Shown: positions 1 to 12,161 of the stretch, piece by piece
Numbering within the stretch: position 1 is the stretch's first letter
How the letters are laid out: each line of letters starts with the position of its first letter
From: Apodemus sylvaticus
Lineage: Eukaryota; Chordata; Mammalia; Rodentia; Muridae
DNA: 64,000 nt
NCBI RefSeq assembly: GCF_947179515.1
Contig: NC_067495.1
Coordinates: forward strand, 67,133,411 to 67,197,410
Reading direction: 5' to 3'
Translations under genes and position numbers: made by a program
Notes under the pieces: model-generated
What the model was told of the DNA's origin: nothing
The model's input: only the letters and a program-made list of their open reading frames with translations
Database searches by the model: none

Positions 1-624
1 GAGAGCAAGAAATTTGTCAATCGCTTATCTTGGTTCCAGTGTTAGTTGCTTTGCTACTTGAAACTTAGGACACATCAGGCACAGAGCATTTGAAGTTCAT
101 GTGGCAGACAGACATGCTCTATGACAACTACAATGCTGACTGTAATTTGGGGGTGAAGCTCTGCTCTTGTCTAAAGGACAATATGTGACATGCCTCATTA
201 ATCACACCTTATAAGAAAATACTATAGTATCCATTCAAGAATGATATTCTGAATACATAAATGCCCTGGTGGCATTAATTAATTCTGCTTATCAAGAAGA
301 ATTAGGATTGTAAGTACACATTGAAACCCAAAAGGACTAGTACAGAAGCACAAGAAGTTAATAAATTACCTATTTTACTGCTTTGCCAAATGGCCATAAT
401 CAGTAAATATCTGCATCAAAAATAGAGCTATAGGACTATAAAGACATCAAATATCACAGTGATAAGGGATTGGAGTATTTCACTAGATGAAAAAAAAATG
501 AATCAAGATGCTCCAGAGTGTAAAAAAATAGGACACTGAACATGCTCTATAAAACTATCAATTTAGAACTCATAAGTAGCTATGGATCAGAGGCAAAAGC
601 AGAAATGCTTTGTTTTTTTCCCCC
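1..624. other. No gene seen; AT-rich DNA
   Basis: There is no convincing open frame and no recognised repeat. It may belong to the interior or flank of the LTR-like element that follows. Confidence 0.4.
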
Positions 625-711
625 TTTCTAGTGGTGAATTAGCTAAAACACTTTGTCTCTGAGTGGGTCGCATGTTCACTCTCACCTAAGGGCTATCTGG
701 ATTTGCAAAAG

Positions 712-748
<37 letters not shown>

Positions 749-1143
749 AGCTAATTTCAATATGTCATGACTTGAATAGCTCAAACACTGGGCATTTCTA
801 AATCTCCCTGCAGCTAACAAACACCTCCATCTACTATTGCTGAGGTAATAACTTTTATAATCTGTATTTCCTCACTGTTACCACAGACCCAACTGGGGAA
901 GAATTCCTGGATCCTTACATGCTGGAGAACATTTCATCTGTCTCCTTCCCCATCATGGCAATTCTCCCCTCTCCGCTCTCTCTTCCTAGGTCTCTTGCCC
1001 ACACAATCTAAAAGTCATTCCCAGTCTTCCTGCCTAGTCTCCCTGCCCAGTTAATGGTTGTATGGCAATTCTTTATTGTCAATGGTAGGGCACAGATTTT
1101 TGGGAGCCAATATAAGACAAAGCATTAGAACCAATTCCCAACA
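625..1143. repeat. Diverged dispersed repeat, copy 1 (LTR-like)
   Basis: This stretch aligns base by base with about 12838-13430: the same sequence before a CA tract, the same block after it, and a shared ending around GGGAGCCAATATAAGACAAA. It looks like one end of an old LTR-type element whose other end is the second copy. The family name and orientation are not certain. Confidence 0.6.
715..748. repeat. (CA)n microsatellite
   Basis: About 17 uninterrupted CA units lie inside the LTR-like repeat; the homologous position in the second copy also has a CA tract, so the tract predates or recurs in both. Confidence 0.95.
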
Positions 1144-1167
1144 TCTCTTTTCTGTCCAAATAAAAAT

Positions 1168-2030
1168 GTCTCTTCTACACAATGGTATACTGCTCAGCAA
1201 TTAAAAACAATGAATTCATGAAATTCTAAAGCAAATGTATGTAACTAGAAAATATCATCCTGAGTGAGGTAACCCAATCGCAAAAGAACACAAATGGTAT
1301 GCAACTCAATGATAAGAGGATATTAGCTCAAAAGTTTTGAATACCTGAGATACAATTGACAGAATTCATGAAGCTCAAGAAAAAGGATTTGGTCCTTCTT
1401 AGAAGGGAGAACAAATACGGAGACAAAGTGTGGAGCAGAGAGTGAAGTAAAGGCCATCCAGAGAATGACCCACCTGGGGATCCATCCCATATACAGTTAC
1501 CAAACCCAGACACTGTTGTGGATGCCAACAAGTGCATGTTGACAGGAGCCTGATATAGCTGTCTCCTGAGAGGCTCTGCCAGAGCCTGACAAATACAGAG
1601 GCAGATGCTGGCAGTCATCCATTGGACTGACCATGAGGTCCCCAATGGAGGAGTTAAGAGAAAAGACTGAAGGAGCTGAAGGGGTTTTTGTAATCCCATG
1701 GGAAGAACAACAATTTCAACCAACTAGACTTTCCAGAGTTCCCAGGGACTAAACCACCAACCAAAGAGTACACCTCGAGGGACCTATGGCTCCAGCCGCA
1801 TATGTAGCACAGGATAGCATTGTTGGGCATCAAATTTGAGGAGAGGCCCTTGGTCCTGTGAAGGCTGGATGCCTCAGTGGAATGTGAGGGCAAGGAGGCA
1901 GGAGTGGGTGGGTGCATGGTGGAACACCCTCAGGGAAGTAAGGGGGGCAGGAATGGGATAGGGGTTTTCAGGGGGCCCAGAAACCAGGAAAGAGGATAAC
2001 ATTGGAAATGCAAATAAAGGAGATATCCTA
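1168..2030 (+). mobile_element. LINE-1 3' end, Lx-type, plus strand
   Basis: The stretch starts with a damaged ORF2 C-terminus and continues through a long rodent L1 3' UTR, ending in an A-rich tail with an AATAAA. It is close in sequence to 61048-61890, the same subfamily. It is 5'-truncated and non-functional. Confidence 0.85.
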
Positions 2031-2575
2031 TATAAATCCTTCTCTCAGATATAAATTGAGCATGATCATAACAATTATGTAAATTACAAAGCATAATATA
2101 TAATTAACATTCAGTTCAGCATATTTATCAATTAGATAAAGTACTCTACTATTTATCCTGACTTAGAACTTATAATTTTATATTGGAATTATGTTCTGAC
2201 TTTAATGTGTATTACCATCTGAAAATCATACTTTCTATATCATCTTCCATAATGCTAAACAACCTATGTATGATTATGAGTCTATAACTAGTCTTCAACC
2301 CCACCAGAAATCTGAGAATAAATTAAATATTACCTGAATATATAGGAATCACAACAATATAGCTTCTAAAATTTAACCAAATTTACAGAGACAGCTGACT
2401 ACCTGGAGAGTCACCCATTCCTCAAAAAATCAGAGCATCTGTCTTCAGCCTTCTGGCCCACAACCATTTGAAAGATCGTGAAATGAAGCAGAAATTATGA
2501 AGAACTTGTTTACTCTGTCATGTCAGAGCTAAACTGTCAACTATCCTTCATTGTGTGTCCGTCCTTTCTGGAAAA
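2031..2575. other. No gene seen; AT-rich DNA
   Basis: I see no open frame, RNA gene or recognised repeat here. Confidence 0.4.
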
Positions 2576-2912
2576 TGTCTTAGGATTTTTCTGCTGTGAA
2601 CAGACACCATGACCAAGGAAACTCTTATAAGGACAGCATTTAATTGGGACTGGCTTACAGGTTCAGAGGTTCAGTCCATTATCTTCAAGGAAAGAGTATT
2701 GCAGCATCCAGGCAGGCATGGTACAGGTTTGACTGAGAGTTCTACATTTTCATCTGCAGGTTTCATCGGAGGTTCCTAGGAGAATACTCCCTTCCAGGCA
2801 GCTAAGGATAGGGTATTAAAACCCACACCCACAATGATACACCTACTCCAACAAAGCCACAACCTCTTAATAGAGTCACTCCTTGGCCCAAGCACATTCA
2901 AACCATCACAGA
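2576..2912 (+). mobile_element. URR1-like rodent repeat (non-autonomous DNA-transposon type)
   Basis: The sequence follows a very common rodent interspersed repeat that begins with a TTAGGATTTTT-type end and TGCTGTGAACAGACACCATG and ends with a CATTCAAACCATCACA-type end. I recognise it as the URR1 group, assigned to hAT-type elements; the family name is from memory and less sure than the fact that it is a repeat. Confidence 0.6.
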
Positions 2913-2929
2913 CAGTATGATTTGTCTGT

Positions 2930-4560
2930 AGATGAATAGGGTAATTATTGTCCAGTGGCTATTTTGCCATAACTGGAACAACTCTATATGGAGGTTTTGA
3001 TGTTCAGTTTCTTCTTGGAACCAAGAATGGGGTACTGTCAGGAGTAGACATGTTTCTAGTCAAATAATTTTTAATAATAAATTAATATTAAATTTGTATT
3101 TGTGGACTTATGACGTTTTTGAAGACTATCTACCAATATAAAGCATATCTGAATTGTTTAACCTTGACTACTCTTAGCTATTTCTATTTGAATATTGTCA
3201 AAAGTACCTTAATATAACTAAATCAGAATCTCATATAACCATGGATTTATTACCTGACCCTTAACTTGTGTTACTTAATCATTAAACAATTTGTAATAGC
3301 AGTTCTTAGAAGGACTTGGTCTAAGCCTTGTATTCTTTAATAAGTTGCATAGGCAAAATGCCTATCTAGTAGTAACAATATTAATTTTAAATTTTGTATC
3401 AATATAAGAAATTTATATCAATGAAAACCTTAACTCTGCATCAGTTCATGAATTCTATACCAATGTAAAATTATAATTACAATTTGTATCAATTATAAAG
3501 ATTTTTACCAATGTACTATTTTGGCTATATAATTCTTTGTTTAACAATAAATTTAGTAATCCATCCCAGCTATTTCCTTCCTGTTCAAAATTATGACCAT
3601 TTCCAAATTATCCCTCAAATGACAACCTATCTATAATTTATAAAATAACCATAACCAGACACCCAAACCCATAGGATCAGGATGATGACACTCCACAACT
3701 TCTTTCTGCTGAACAGTGGCAACAAAAATTCTTTAATGGCACAGGGAGGGGTAGGCTCAGGGCTTGACTGAAGTTTTCACTGGATCAATCTGAAATGTTG
3801 GATGAAGCAAGTGAAGTCATTTGGAATAAATAGCAATTCCTGAAGTTGTTCTGGAAGCAAGTCTCCAAACAACATCAGAAAGCAATCTGTACTACATGAA
3901 TCTCACAACCAAAGTTTAGTACTATGAAGATATTCATAAGGGTGAATTTTGCTCCTAGTTTGAGCAAGTTAAAGGCAACTGTCTTTTTATGATTTAATTT
4001 GATCCATAACCAACTGTAATAAATCTTCATTCAAGCTATGTGAAGGATGGCATGATGAATCTTAAGGATTCCATAACCAACAAGATTTATTGTCTAAATT
4101 TAACTGAAATTTTGGCTAGAGACATTTTTATGTCTGAGCCAGTTGGGATGTTACCATGCCAAGGAGTCAGCAGAGCAAGTTACCTGTCCTAATATGTCTT
4201 CTTGATTTTTTTCTTTTCTGTCTGTAGTCAAGATCTTCATGGAGTCTACTCATATGATATCTGATTCATATCACTCTGGAAGTGGTCGAAAGCCTTTTCT
4301 CCTTTTCTGTCAACACAAATAAAGAGCTTCTCTCCCAAATGGCATGTCCTGGGTCCAGTAACAAGAAATCATTAAAGGTATATCTCCAACCTCACTCCCA
4401 GTGGAATTTTAATATTGTAAATACCACCAAACTTATAATCATCTTCATTTTTATAATTAAAACAATTCAAAGTGATGAAAATGATCTAAACAAATATTAT
4501 CTATTGAGATAGTGCTCTTCCACTGTCTCCTGCTTTTTTGTTTGTTTGTTTCTTTCTTTC
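2930..4560. repeat. Probable interior of an old rodent LTR element
   Basis: This AT-rich stretch has no coding potential. Parts of it (about 3550-3760) read like a repeat common in rodent genomes. Its position between the two LTR-like copies suggests it is the interior of that element. No retroviral protein motif is left. Confidence 0.35.
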
Positions 4561-4567
4561 TACATGA

Positions 4568-5776
4568 TGAACTTTTTTTTTATTCGATATAATTTATTTA
4601 CATTTCAAATGATTTCCCCTTTTCTAGCCCCCCCACTCCCCGAAAGTCCCGCAAACCCCCTTCTCTTCCCCTGTCCTCCCACCCACTCCTTCCCACTTCC
4701 CCGTTCTGGTTTTGCTGAATACTGTTTCACTGAGTCTTTCCAGAACCAGGGGCCACTCCTCCTTTCTTCTTGTACCTCATTTGATGTGTGGATTATGTTT
4801 TGGGTATTCCAGTTTTCTAGGTTAATATCCACTTATTAGTGAGTGCATACCATGATTCACCTTTTGAGTCTGGGTTATCTCACTTAGTATGATATTCTCT
4901 AGCTCCATCCATTTGCCTAAGAATTTCATAAATTCATTGTTTCTAATGGCTGAATAGTACTCCATTGTGTAGATATACCACATTTTTTGCATCCACTCTT
5001 CTGTTGAGGGATACCTGGGTTCTTTCCAGCATCTGGCAATTACAAATAGGGCTGCTATGAACATAGTAGAACATGTATCCTTATTACATGGTGGGGAGTC
5101 TTCTGGGTATATGCCCAGGAGTGGTATAGCAGGATCTTCTGGAAGTAAGGTACCCAGTTTTCGGAGGAACCGCCAGACTGATTTCCAGAGTGGTTGTACC
5201 AATTTGCAACCCCACCAGCAGTGGAGGAGTGTTCCTCTTTCTCCACACCCTCTCCAACACCTGCTGTCTCCTGAATTTTTAATCTTAGCCATTCTGACTG
5301 GTGTAAGATGAAATCTTAGGGTTGTTTTGATTTGCATTTCCCTAATGACTAATGAAGTTGAGCATTTTTTAAGATGTTTCTCCGCCATCCGAAGTTCTTC
5401 AGGTGAGAATTCTTTGTTTAACTCTGTACCCCATTTTTTAATAGGGTTGTTTGGTTTTCTGGAGTCTAACTTCTTGAGTTCTTTATATATATTGGATATT
5501 AGCCCTCTATCTGATGTAGGATTGGTGAAGATCTTTTCCCAATTTGTTGGTTGCCGATTTGTCCTCTTGATGGTGTCCTTTGCCTTACAGAAACTTTGTA
5601 ATTTTATGAGGTCCCATTTGTCAATTCTTGCTCTTAGAGCATACGCTATTGGTGTTCTGTTCAGAAACTTTCTCCCTGTACCGATGTCCTCAAGGGTCTT
5701 CCCCAATTTCTTTTCTATTAGCTTCAGAGTGTCTGCCTTTCTCCTTATCTTTTCAATATTGTACTTGAGGTACTAG
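4568..5776 (-). mobile_element. LINE-1 3' half of an inverted (twin-primed) insertion
   Basis: On the minus strand this contains an open 294-codon stretch of the ORF2 C-terminus (5706-4822) with the Cys-rich region, then a short 3' UTR and a T-run on the plus strand at 4570-4579 marking the poly(A) tail. Beyond 5776 the element continues in the opposite orientation. Confidence 0.92.
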
Positions 5777-6152
5777 CTCGGGTAATTAGACAACATAAGG
5801 AGGTCAAAGGGATACAATTTGGAAAGGAAGAAGTCAAACTATCATTATCTGCAGATGACATGATAGTCTACATATGTGACCCAATAAACTCCACTAGAGA
5901 ACTTCTACAGATGATAAACAACTTCAGCAAAGTGGCAGGTTATAAAATCAACTCAAGCAAATCAGTGGCCTTCCTATACTCAAAGGATAAGCAGGCTGAG
6001 AAAGAAATTAGGGAAATTACCCCCTTCACAATAGCCACAAACAGTATAAAGTATCTTAGGTGACTCTTACCAAACATGTGAAAGATCTGTATGACAAGAA
6101 CTTCAAGACTCTGAAGAAGGAAATGGAAGAAGACCTCAAAAAATGCAAAAAA
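5777..6152 (+). mobile_element. LINE-1 reverse transcriptase segment, inverted 5' part
   Basis: From about 5777 the sequence encodes, on the plus strand, the L1 reverse transcriptase catalytic block (Ser-Ala-Asp-Asp at about 5844-5860) and the following palm region. This ORF2 part lies upstream of that in the minus-strand piece, with roughly 185 codons missing between them. This is the structure left by twin priming. Confidence 0.88.
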
Positions 6153-6177
6153 TGTGGTATATCTATAGTGAGATCAA

Positions 6178-6463
6178 AGCCTAAGTTTCTACTGTCTGAG
6201 ATAGGTTAGCCTCCCTACCTTCTGCTTTTTGACCTATAATTTAAGATCAAAAGCCTTAATTATTTATTCATCTAAGTATATTTAAGTCCCCCCTTCCATG
6301 GAAATTAATATCTCTGTGGGGATATATGTCCCATTTTCTTTATATAGCCTGAATTAACAAAAGCTTCTACTATCTGTCTGAGTTTATTCTACTTACCCTC
6401 TGTTCTTTGATCTATAACTTAAAAGCCTCAAAATATTTATTCATCTAAGTATTTAACTTTAAT
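6178..6463. repeat. Imperfect tandem pair, about 183-bp period
   Basis: A block beginning TTTCTACTGTCTGAG near 6187 and running to TATTTATTCATCTAAGTAT recurs near 6365-6455 with substitutions. It sits in non-coding DNA that is probably part of the old LTR element. Confidence 0.6.
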
Positions 6464-6599
6464 TAAATACCCTTCTGCTTGCTGTATAAGCCTATTTCCA
6501 GGTATACTTAAAAGCAAACAATTACCATTATACTCCCTTTTATCCTTAAAAATAATTGAATCAAAACGTAATTATCTCTATCCTTTATTTATTTGGTTA

Positions 6600-6829
6600 T
6601 GGGAGGCAGGCAGCTTCTGTTATTTGTCTTTCTCTGCCTTCCTTTGAGCAACCAGTCTGTCTCTTTGCATAGCAGGGTCTCTCAGCATCTCTGAGCTCAT
6701 GCTCTTTGTATAGTTCTGAACTGTGGGAAGAAATCCCCACGTGGCTTGGGAAAAATGTGTAGACTGCTCTGAAGTCAATTCTACCCTCCTCCTAATTGTG
6801 TATCATGGAGTGTGTACTCCATCTGAGAA
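6600..6829. repeat. Left part of the LTR-like repeat split by the full-length L1
   Basis: The sequence runs directly into the target duplication at 6830 and resumes at 12816. Rejoining across the L1 places it in the same repeat as 12838-13430. Confidence 0.45.
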
Positions 6830-6845
6830 TCTCTAAGTAATTTTT
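6830..6845. repeat. Target site duplication, left copy, of full-length L1
   Basis: The 16-base TCTCTAAGTAATTTTT is repeated at 12799-12814 immediately beyond the L1 5' end. Confidence 0.92.
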
Positions 6846-7093
6846 TTTAATATTTTTATTTTCTATATTCTTTGTTTACATTCCAAATGATTTCCCCTTT
6901 CCCGGATCCCACATCCCCATATGTCCCCTAAACCTTCTTCTCTCCATCCATTCTCCAATGACCTCCCTCCTTTTTCTTTGTCCTGTTACTCCCCTACCAT
7001 GCTGGATCCGGCCTTTCCAGGACCAGGGCCCTCTCCATGGGAATCATTTGTTATGCTATTTGTTTCTTGGGTATTCAGAGCTTCTGGGCTAGT

Positions 7094-10000
7094 TAATATC
7101 CACTTATCAGTGACTGCATTCCATGTGTATTCTTTTGTGATTGGGTTACCTCACTTAGGATGATATTTTCTAGTTCCAATCATTTGCCTAATAATTTCAT
7201 GAATTCATAGTTTCTAATTGCTGAGTAGTATTCCATTGTGTAAATATACCACATTTTCTGTATCCATTCCTCCTTTGAGGGGCATCTGGGATCTTTCCAG
7301 CTTCTGGCTATTATAAATAAGGCTGCTATGAACATAATGGAGTATATGTCTTTATTGCATGCCGGGGAATCCTTTGGGTATATGCCCAGGAGAGGTATAG
7401 CAGGGTCCTCCGGAAGTGTCTTGTCCAGTTTTCTGAGGAACCTCCAAACTGATTTCCAAAGTAGTTGTACCATCTTACAGGCCCACCAGCAGTGGAGGAG
7501 TGTTCATCTTTCTCCACATCCTCGCGAACACCTGCTGTCTCCTGAGTTTTTGACCTTAGCCATTCTGACTGGTGTAAGGTGAAATCTCAGGGTTGTTTTG
7601 ATTTGCATTTCCCTAATGACTAATGATGTTGAGCACTTCTTAAGGTGCCTCTCTGCCATCCGAATTTCTTCAGGTGAAAATTCTTTGTTTAGATCTGTAC
7701 CCCATTTTTAATAGGGTTATTTGGTTCCCTGGGGTCTAACTTCTTGAGTTCTTTGTATATGTTGGATATTAGCCCTCTATCAGATGTAGGGTTGGTGAAT
7801 ATCCTTTCCCAATTTGATGGTTGCCGTTTTGTCCTTTTAACAGTGTCCTTTGCCTTACAGAAACTTTTTAATTTTATGAGGTCCCATTTGTCAATTCTTG
7901 ATCTTAGAGCATAAGCTATTGGTAATCTGTTCAGGAACTTTTCCTCCCATGGCCATGTCCTCTAGGGTCTTCCCTGGTTTCTTTTCTATTAGTTTCAGTG
8001 TGTCTGGTTTTACATGGAGGTCCTCGATCTACTTGGAGTGAAGTTTAGTACATGGAGATAAGAATGGTCAATTCGCATTCTTCTGCATGCTGACCTCCAA
8101 TTGAACCAGCACCATTTGTTGAAAAGGCTATCTTTTTTCCACTGGATGTTTTTGGCTCCTTTGTCGAAGGTCAAGTGACCGTAGGTGTGTGGGTTCATTT
8201 CTGGAACTTCAATTCTATTCCATTGGTCCACTTGTCTGTCACTGTGCCAATACCATGCAGTTTTTAACACTATTGCTCTGTAGATACTGATTCCCCCAGA
8301 ATTTCTATTGTTGTTGAGAATAGTTTTAGCTATCCTGGGTTTTTTGTTATTCCAGATGAATTTGAGAATTCTTTTTTCTAACTCTGTGAAAAACTAAGTT
8401 GGGATTTTGATGGGGATTGCATTGAATCTGTAGATTGCTTTTGGCAAGAAGGCCTTTTTAACTGTATTAATCCTGCCGATCCACGAGCATGGCAGATTTT
8501 TCCATTTTCTGAGGTCTTCTTCGATTTCCTTTTTCAGAGACCCGAAGTTCTTGTTATATAGATTTTTCACTTGTTTGGTTAGAGTCACACCAAGATGCTT
8601 TATATTGTTTGTGGCTATTGTGAAGGGGGTCATTTCCCTAACTTCTTTCTCAGCCTGCTTATCCTTTGAGTATAGGAAGGCAACTGATTTGCTTGAGTTG
8701 ATTTTATAACCAGCCACTTTGCTGAAGTTGTTTATCAGCTGTAGGAGTTCTCTGGTGGAGGTTTTCGGGTCACTTAAGTAGACTATCATGTCATCTGCAA
8801 ATAGTGATAATTTGATTTCTTCCTTTCCAATCTGTATCCCCTTGACGTACTTATGTTGTCTACTTGCTCTAGCTAGAACTTCAAGTACTATATTGAAAAG
8901 ATATGGAGCGAGAGGACAGCATTGTCTAGTCCCTGATTTTAGTGGGATTGCTTCAAGTTTCTCTCCATTTAGTTAGATGTTGGCTACCAGTTTGCTGTAT
9001 ATTGCTTTAATGGTGTTTAGGTATGGGCCTTGAATTCCTGTTCTTTCCAAGACTTTTAGCATGAAAGGATGCTGAATTTGGTCAAATGCTTTTCTGCATC
9101 TAATGAGATGATCATATGGTTTTTTTTCTTTGAGTTTGTTTATGTAGTGGATAGTATTGATGGATTTTCTTATATTGAACCATCCCTGCATCCCTGGGAT
9201 GAAGCCTACTTGATCATGGTGGATGATCGTTTTGATGTGTTCTTGGATTCCGTTGGCAAGAATTTTATTAAGTATTTTTGCATCAATGTTCATAAGAGAA
9301 ATTGGCCTGAAGTTCTCTTTCTTTGTTGGATCTTTGTGTGGTTTTGGTGTCAGCGAAATTGTGGCTTCATAGAACGAGTTGGGTAGAGTTCCTTCTGTTT
9401 CTATTTTGTGGAATAGTTTGAAGAGTATTGGTGTTAACTCTTCTTTGAAGGTCTGATAGAATTCTGCACAGAAGCCATCTGGTCCCATGCTTTTTTTGTT
9501 TGGGAGACTTTCTATAACCTTTTTTATTTCTTCGGGTGTTATGGGTCTGTTTAGTTGATCTATTTGCTCCTGATTTAGTTTTGGTGTCGGATATCTGTCT
9601 AGGAAACTGTCCATTTCCTCCAGATTCTCCAGTTGTGTTGAGTATAGGCTTTTGTAGTAGGATCTAATGATTTTTTTGAATTTCCTCAGTTTCTGTTGTT
9701 ATATCTTCCTTTTCATTTCTAAGTTTGTTAATCTGTATACTGTCTCTGTGCCCTTTGGTTAGTCGGCTAAGGGTTTAGCTATCTTGTGGATTTTCTCAAA
9801 GAACCAGCTCCTGGTTTTGTTGATTCTTTGTATGGTTCTCTTTGTTTCTACTTGATTGATTTCGGCCCTGAGTTTAATGATTTCCTGCCTTTTACTCCTC
9901 CTGGGTGAAATAGCTTCTTTTTGTTCCAGGGCTTTCAGGTGTGTCATTAAGCTGGTAATGTATGCTCTCTCCATTTTCTTTTTGGAGGCACTCAGGGCTA

Positions 10001-10898
10001 TGAGTTTTCCTCTTAGCACTGCTTTCATTGTGTCCCATAGATTTGGGTATGTTGTGTCTTCATTATCATTAAGTTCTAAAAAGTCTTTAATTTCTTTCTT
10101 TATTTCTTCCTTGACGAAGGTATCATTGAGTAGAATATTGTTCAGTTTCCATGTGTATGTGGGTTTTCTGTTGTTTTTGTTGCTATTGAAGACCACTTTT
10201 ACTCCATAGTGATCTGATAGGAGGCATTGGATTATTTCGATCTTCTTATATTTGTTGAGGTCTGTCTTGTGACCAATTATATGGTCGATTTTGGAGAAGG
10301 TACCATGAGGTGCTGAGAAAAAGGTATATTCTTTTGCTTTAGGATAGAATGTTCTCTATATATCTGTTAAAACTAATTGGTCCAAAGCTTCAATTAGTTT
10401 CATTATGTCCCTGTTTAGTTTCTGTTTTCCTGATCTGTCCATTGAGGAAAGTGCAGTGTTGAAGTCACCCACAATTATTGTGTTAGTTGCAATGTGTGCT
10501 TTGAGCTTTAATAACGTTTCTTTTATGAATGAGGGTGCCCTTGCATTTGGAGCATAGATGTTCAGGATTGAGAGTTCTTCGTGTTGTATTTTTCCTTTGA
10601 CCAGCAAGAAGTGTCGCTCAGAGTCTCTTTTGATGACTTTGTGTTGAAAGTCAATTTTATCTGATATTAGAATGGCTACTCCAGCTTGTTTCCTGAGATC
10701 ATTTGCTTGTAAAATTGTCTTCCAGCCTTTTACTCCAAGGTAGTGTTTTTCTTTGACCCTGAGGTGTGCTTCCTGTATGCAGCAAAATGTAGGGTCCTGT
10801 TTAAGTATCCAGTCGGTTTGTTTATGTCTTTTTATTGGGGCATTGATTCCATTGATGTTAAGAGATATTAAGGAATAGTGATTATTACTTCCTGTCAT
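7094..10898 (-). pseudogene. L1 ORF2 pseudogene (endonuclease and reverse transcriptase)
   Basis: Starting at 10898 the minus strand encodes the apurinic-type endonuclease (Asn-Ile-Asn-Gly, Gln-Glu-Ala-His and Gly-Asp-Phe-Asn motifs) until about 10356. The reverse transcriptase follows in pieces at 9614-8973 and 8789-8394, with the Phe-Ala-Asp-Asp catalytic motif at about 8795. The C-terminal Cys-rich region follows, and the normal stop is at 7096-7094. The span equals about 1270 codons, the usual length. Multiple frameshifts and stops (near 10350, 9750, 9620, 8970, 8390, 8010 and 7180) make it non-functional. Confidence 0.93.
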
Positions 10899-11081
10899 TT
10901 TTGATGTTATTTTTTAAATTTGATTGGTTAACTTCTTTTGTGTTTGATGAGAGAAGGTTACTATCTTGCTTTTTCCAGGGTGAAGTTTCCCTCCTTGTAT
11001 TGGTGTTTTCCTCCTATTATCCTTTGTAGGGCTGGGTTTGTGGATAGATATTGGGTTAACTTGGTTTTTTCATGGAATATC

Positions 11082-12161
11082 TTAGTTTCTCCATCTATGG
11101 TGATTGAGTTTTGCTGGGTATAGTAGTTTTGGCTGGCATTTGTGTTCTCTTAGAGTCTGCATGAGATCTGCCCAGGATCTTCTAGCTTTCATAGTCTCAG
11201 GTGAAAAGTCTGCTGTGATTCTGATAGGTCTTCCTTTATATGTTACTTGGCCTTTTTCTCTTACTGCCTTTAATATTCTTTCTTTGTTTAGTACAGGTGG
11301 GGTTTTGATTATTATGTGATGGAGGTATTTCTGTTCTGGTCCAGTCTGTTTGGAGTTCTGTAGGCTTCTTGTATATTCATGGGCATCTCTCTTTAGGTTA
11401 GGGAAGTTTTCTTCCATAATTTTATTGAAGATATTTGCTGGCCCTTTAAGTTGTAAATCTTCACTCTCATCTATGCCTATAATCCTTAGGTTTGGTCTTC
11501 TCATTGTGTCCTGGATTTCCTGGATATTTTGGGTTACAAGCTTTTTCCATTTTGCATTTTCTTTAACTGTTGAGTCCATGGTTTCTATGGTATCTTCAGC
11601 ATCTGAGATTCTTTCTTCTATCTCTTGTATTCTGTTGTTGATATTTGTATCTATGTCCCCTGATTTCTTCCCAAGGTTTTCTATCTCCAAAGTTGTCTCC
11701 CTTTGAGTTTTCTTAGTTGTTTCTACTTCTGATTTTAGATCCTGGATGGTTTTTCTTATCTCCTTCACTTGCTTGTTTGTGCTTTCCTGTAATTCTTTAA
11801 GAGATTTTTGTGTTTCCTCTTTCATGCCCTTAGCCTGTTGACCAAAGTTCTCCTGTATTTCTTTACGTGATTTTTGCGTTTCCTCCTTGTTGGCTTTTGT
11901 ATTCTCCTGAATTTCTTTCAATGATTTTTGTGTTTCCCTTGTAAGGGCTTCTAACTTTTGATCCATTTTCTCCTGAATTTCTTTAAGTATGTCCTTCATG
12001 TGTTCCTGCACCAGCATCATGACCAGTGATTTTAAATCCAAATCTTATTTTACTGGTGTAATGGGGTATCCAGGACATGTTGGTAAAGGAGAATTGGGTT
12101 CAGATGTTGCCATATTGCCTTGATTTCTGTTAGTGACGTTCCTGCATTTGCCTTTTGCCAT
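11082..12161 (-). pseudogene. L1 ORF1 pseudogene (RNA-binding chaperone)
   Basis: The ATG at 12161-12159 opens the typical basic L1 ORF1 N-terminus, but codon 39 (12047-12045) is TAA. The frame then stays open for about 320 codons: a long Glu/Lys/Gln-rich coiled coil, made of repeated heptad-like units ending in Lys-Glu-Ile-Gln-Glu, followed by the RNA-recognition and C-terminal domains. Near 11115 a 2-base deletion shifts the frame; the paralogous L1 segment at 19660-19675 keeps the two bases. ORF1p normally trimerises and packages L1 RNA; this copy cannot give a full protein. Confidence 0.92.

Noticed and set aside
9856..11706. Several 60-118 codon plus-strand frames across the L1
   Set aside because: Antisense shadows of L1 ORF1 and ORF2.
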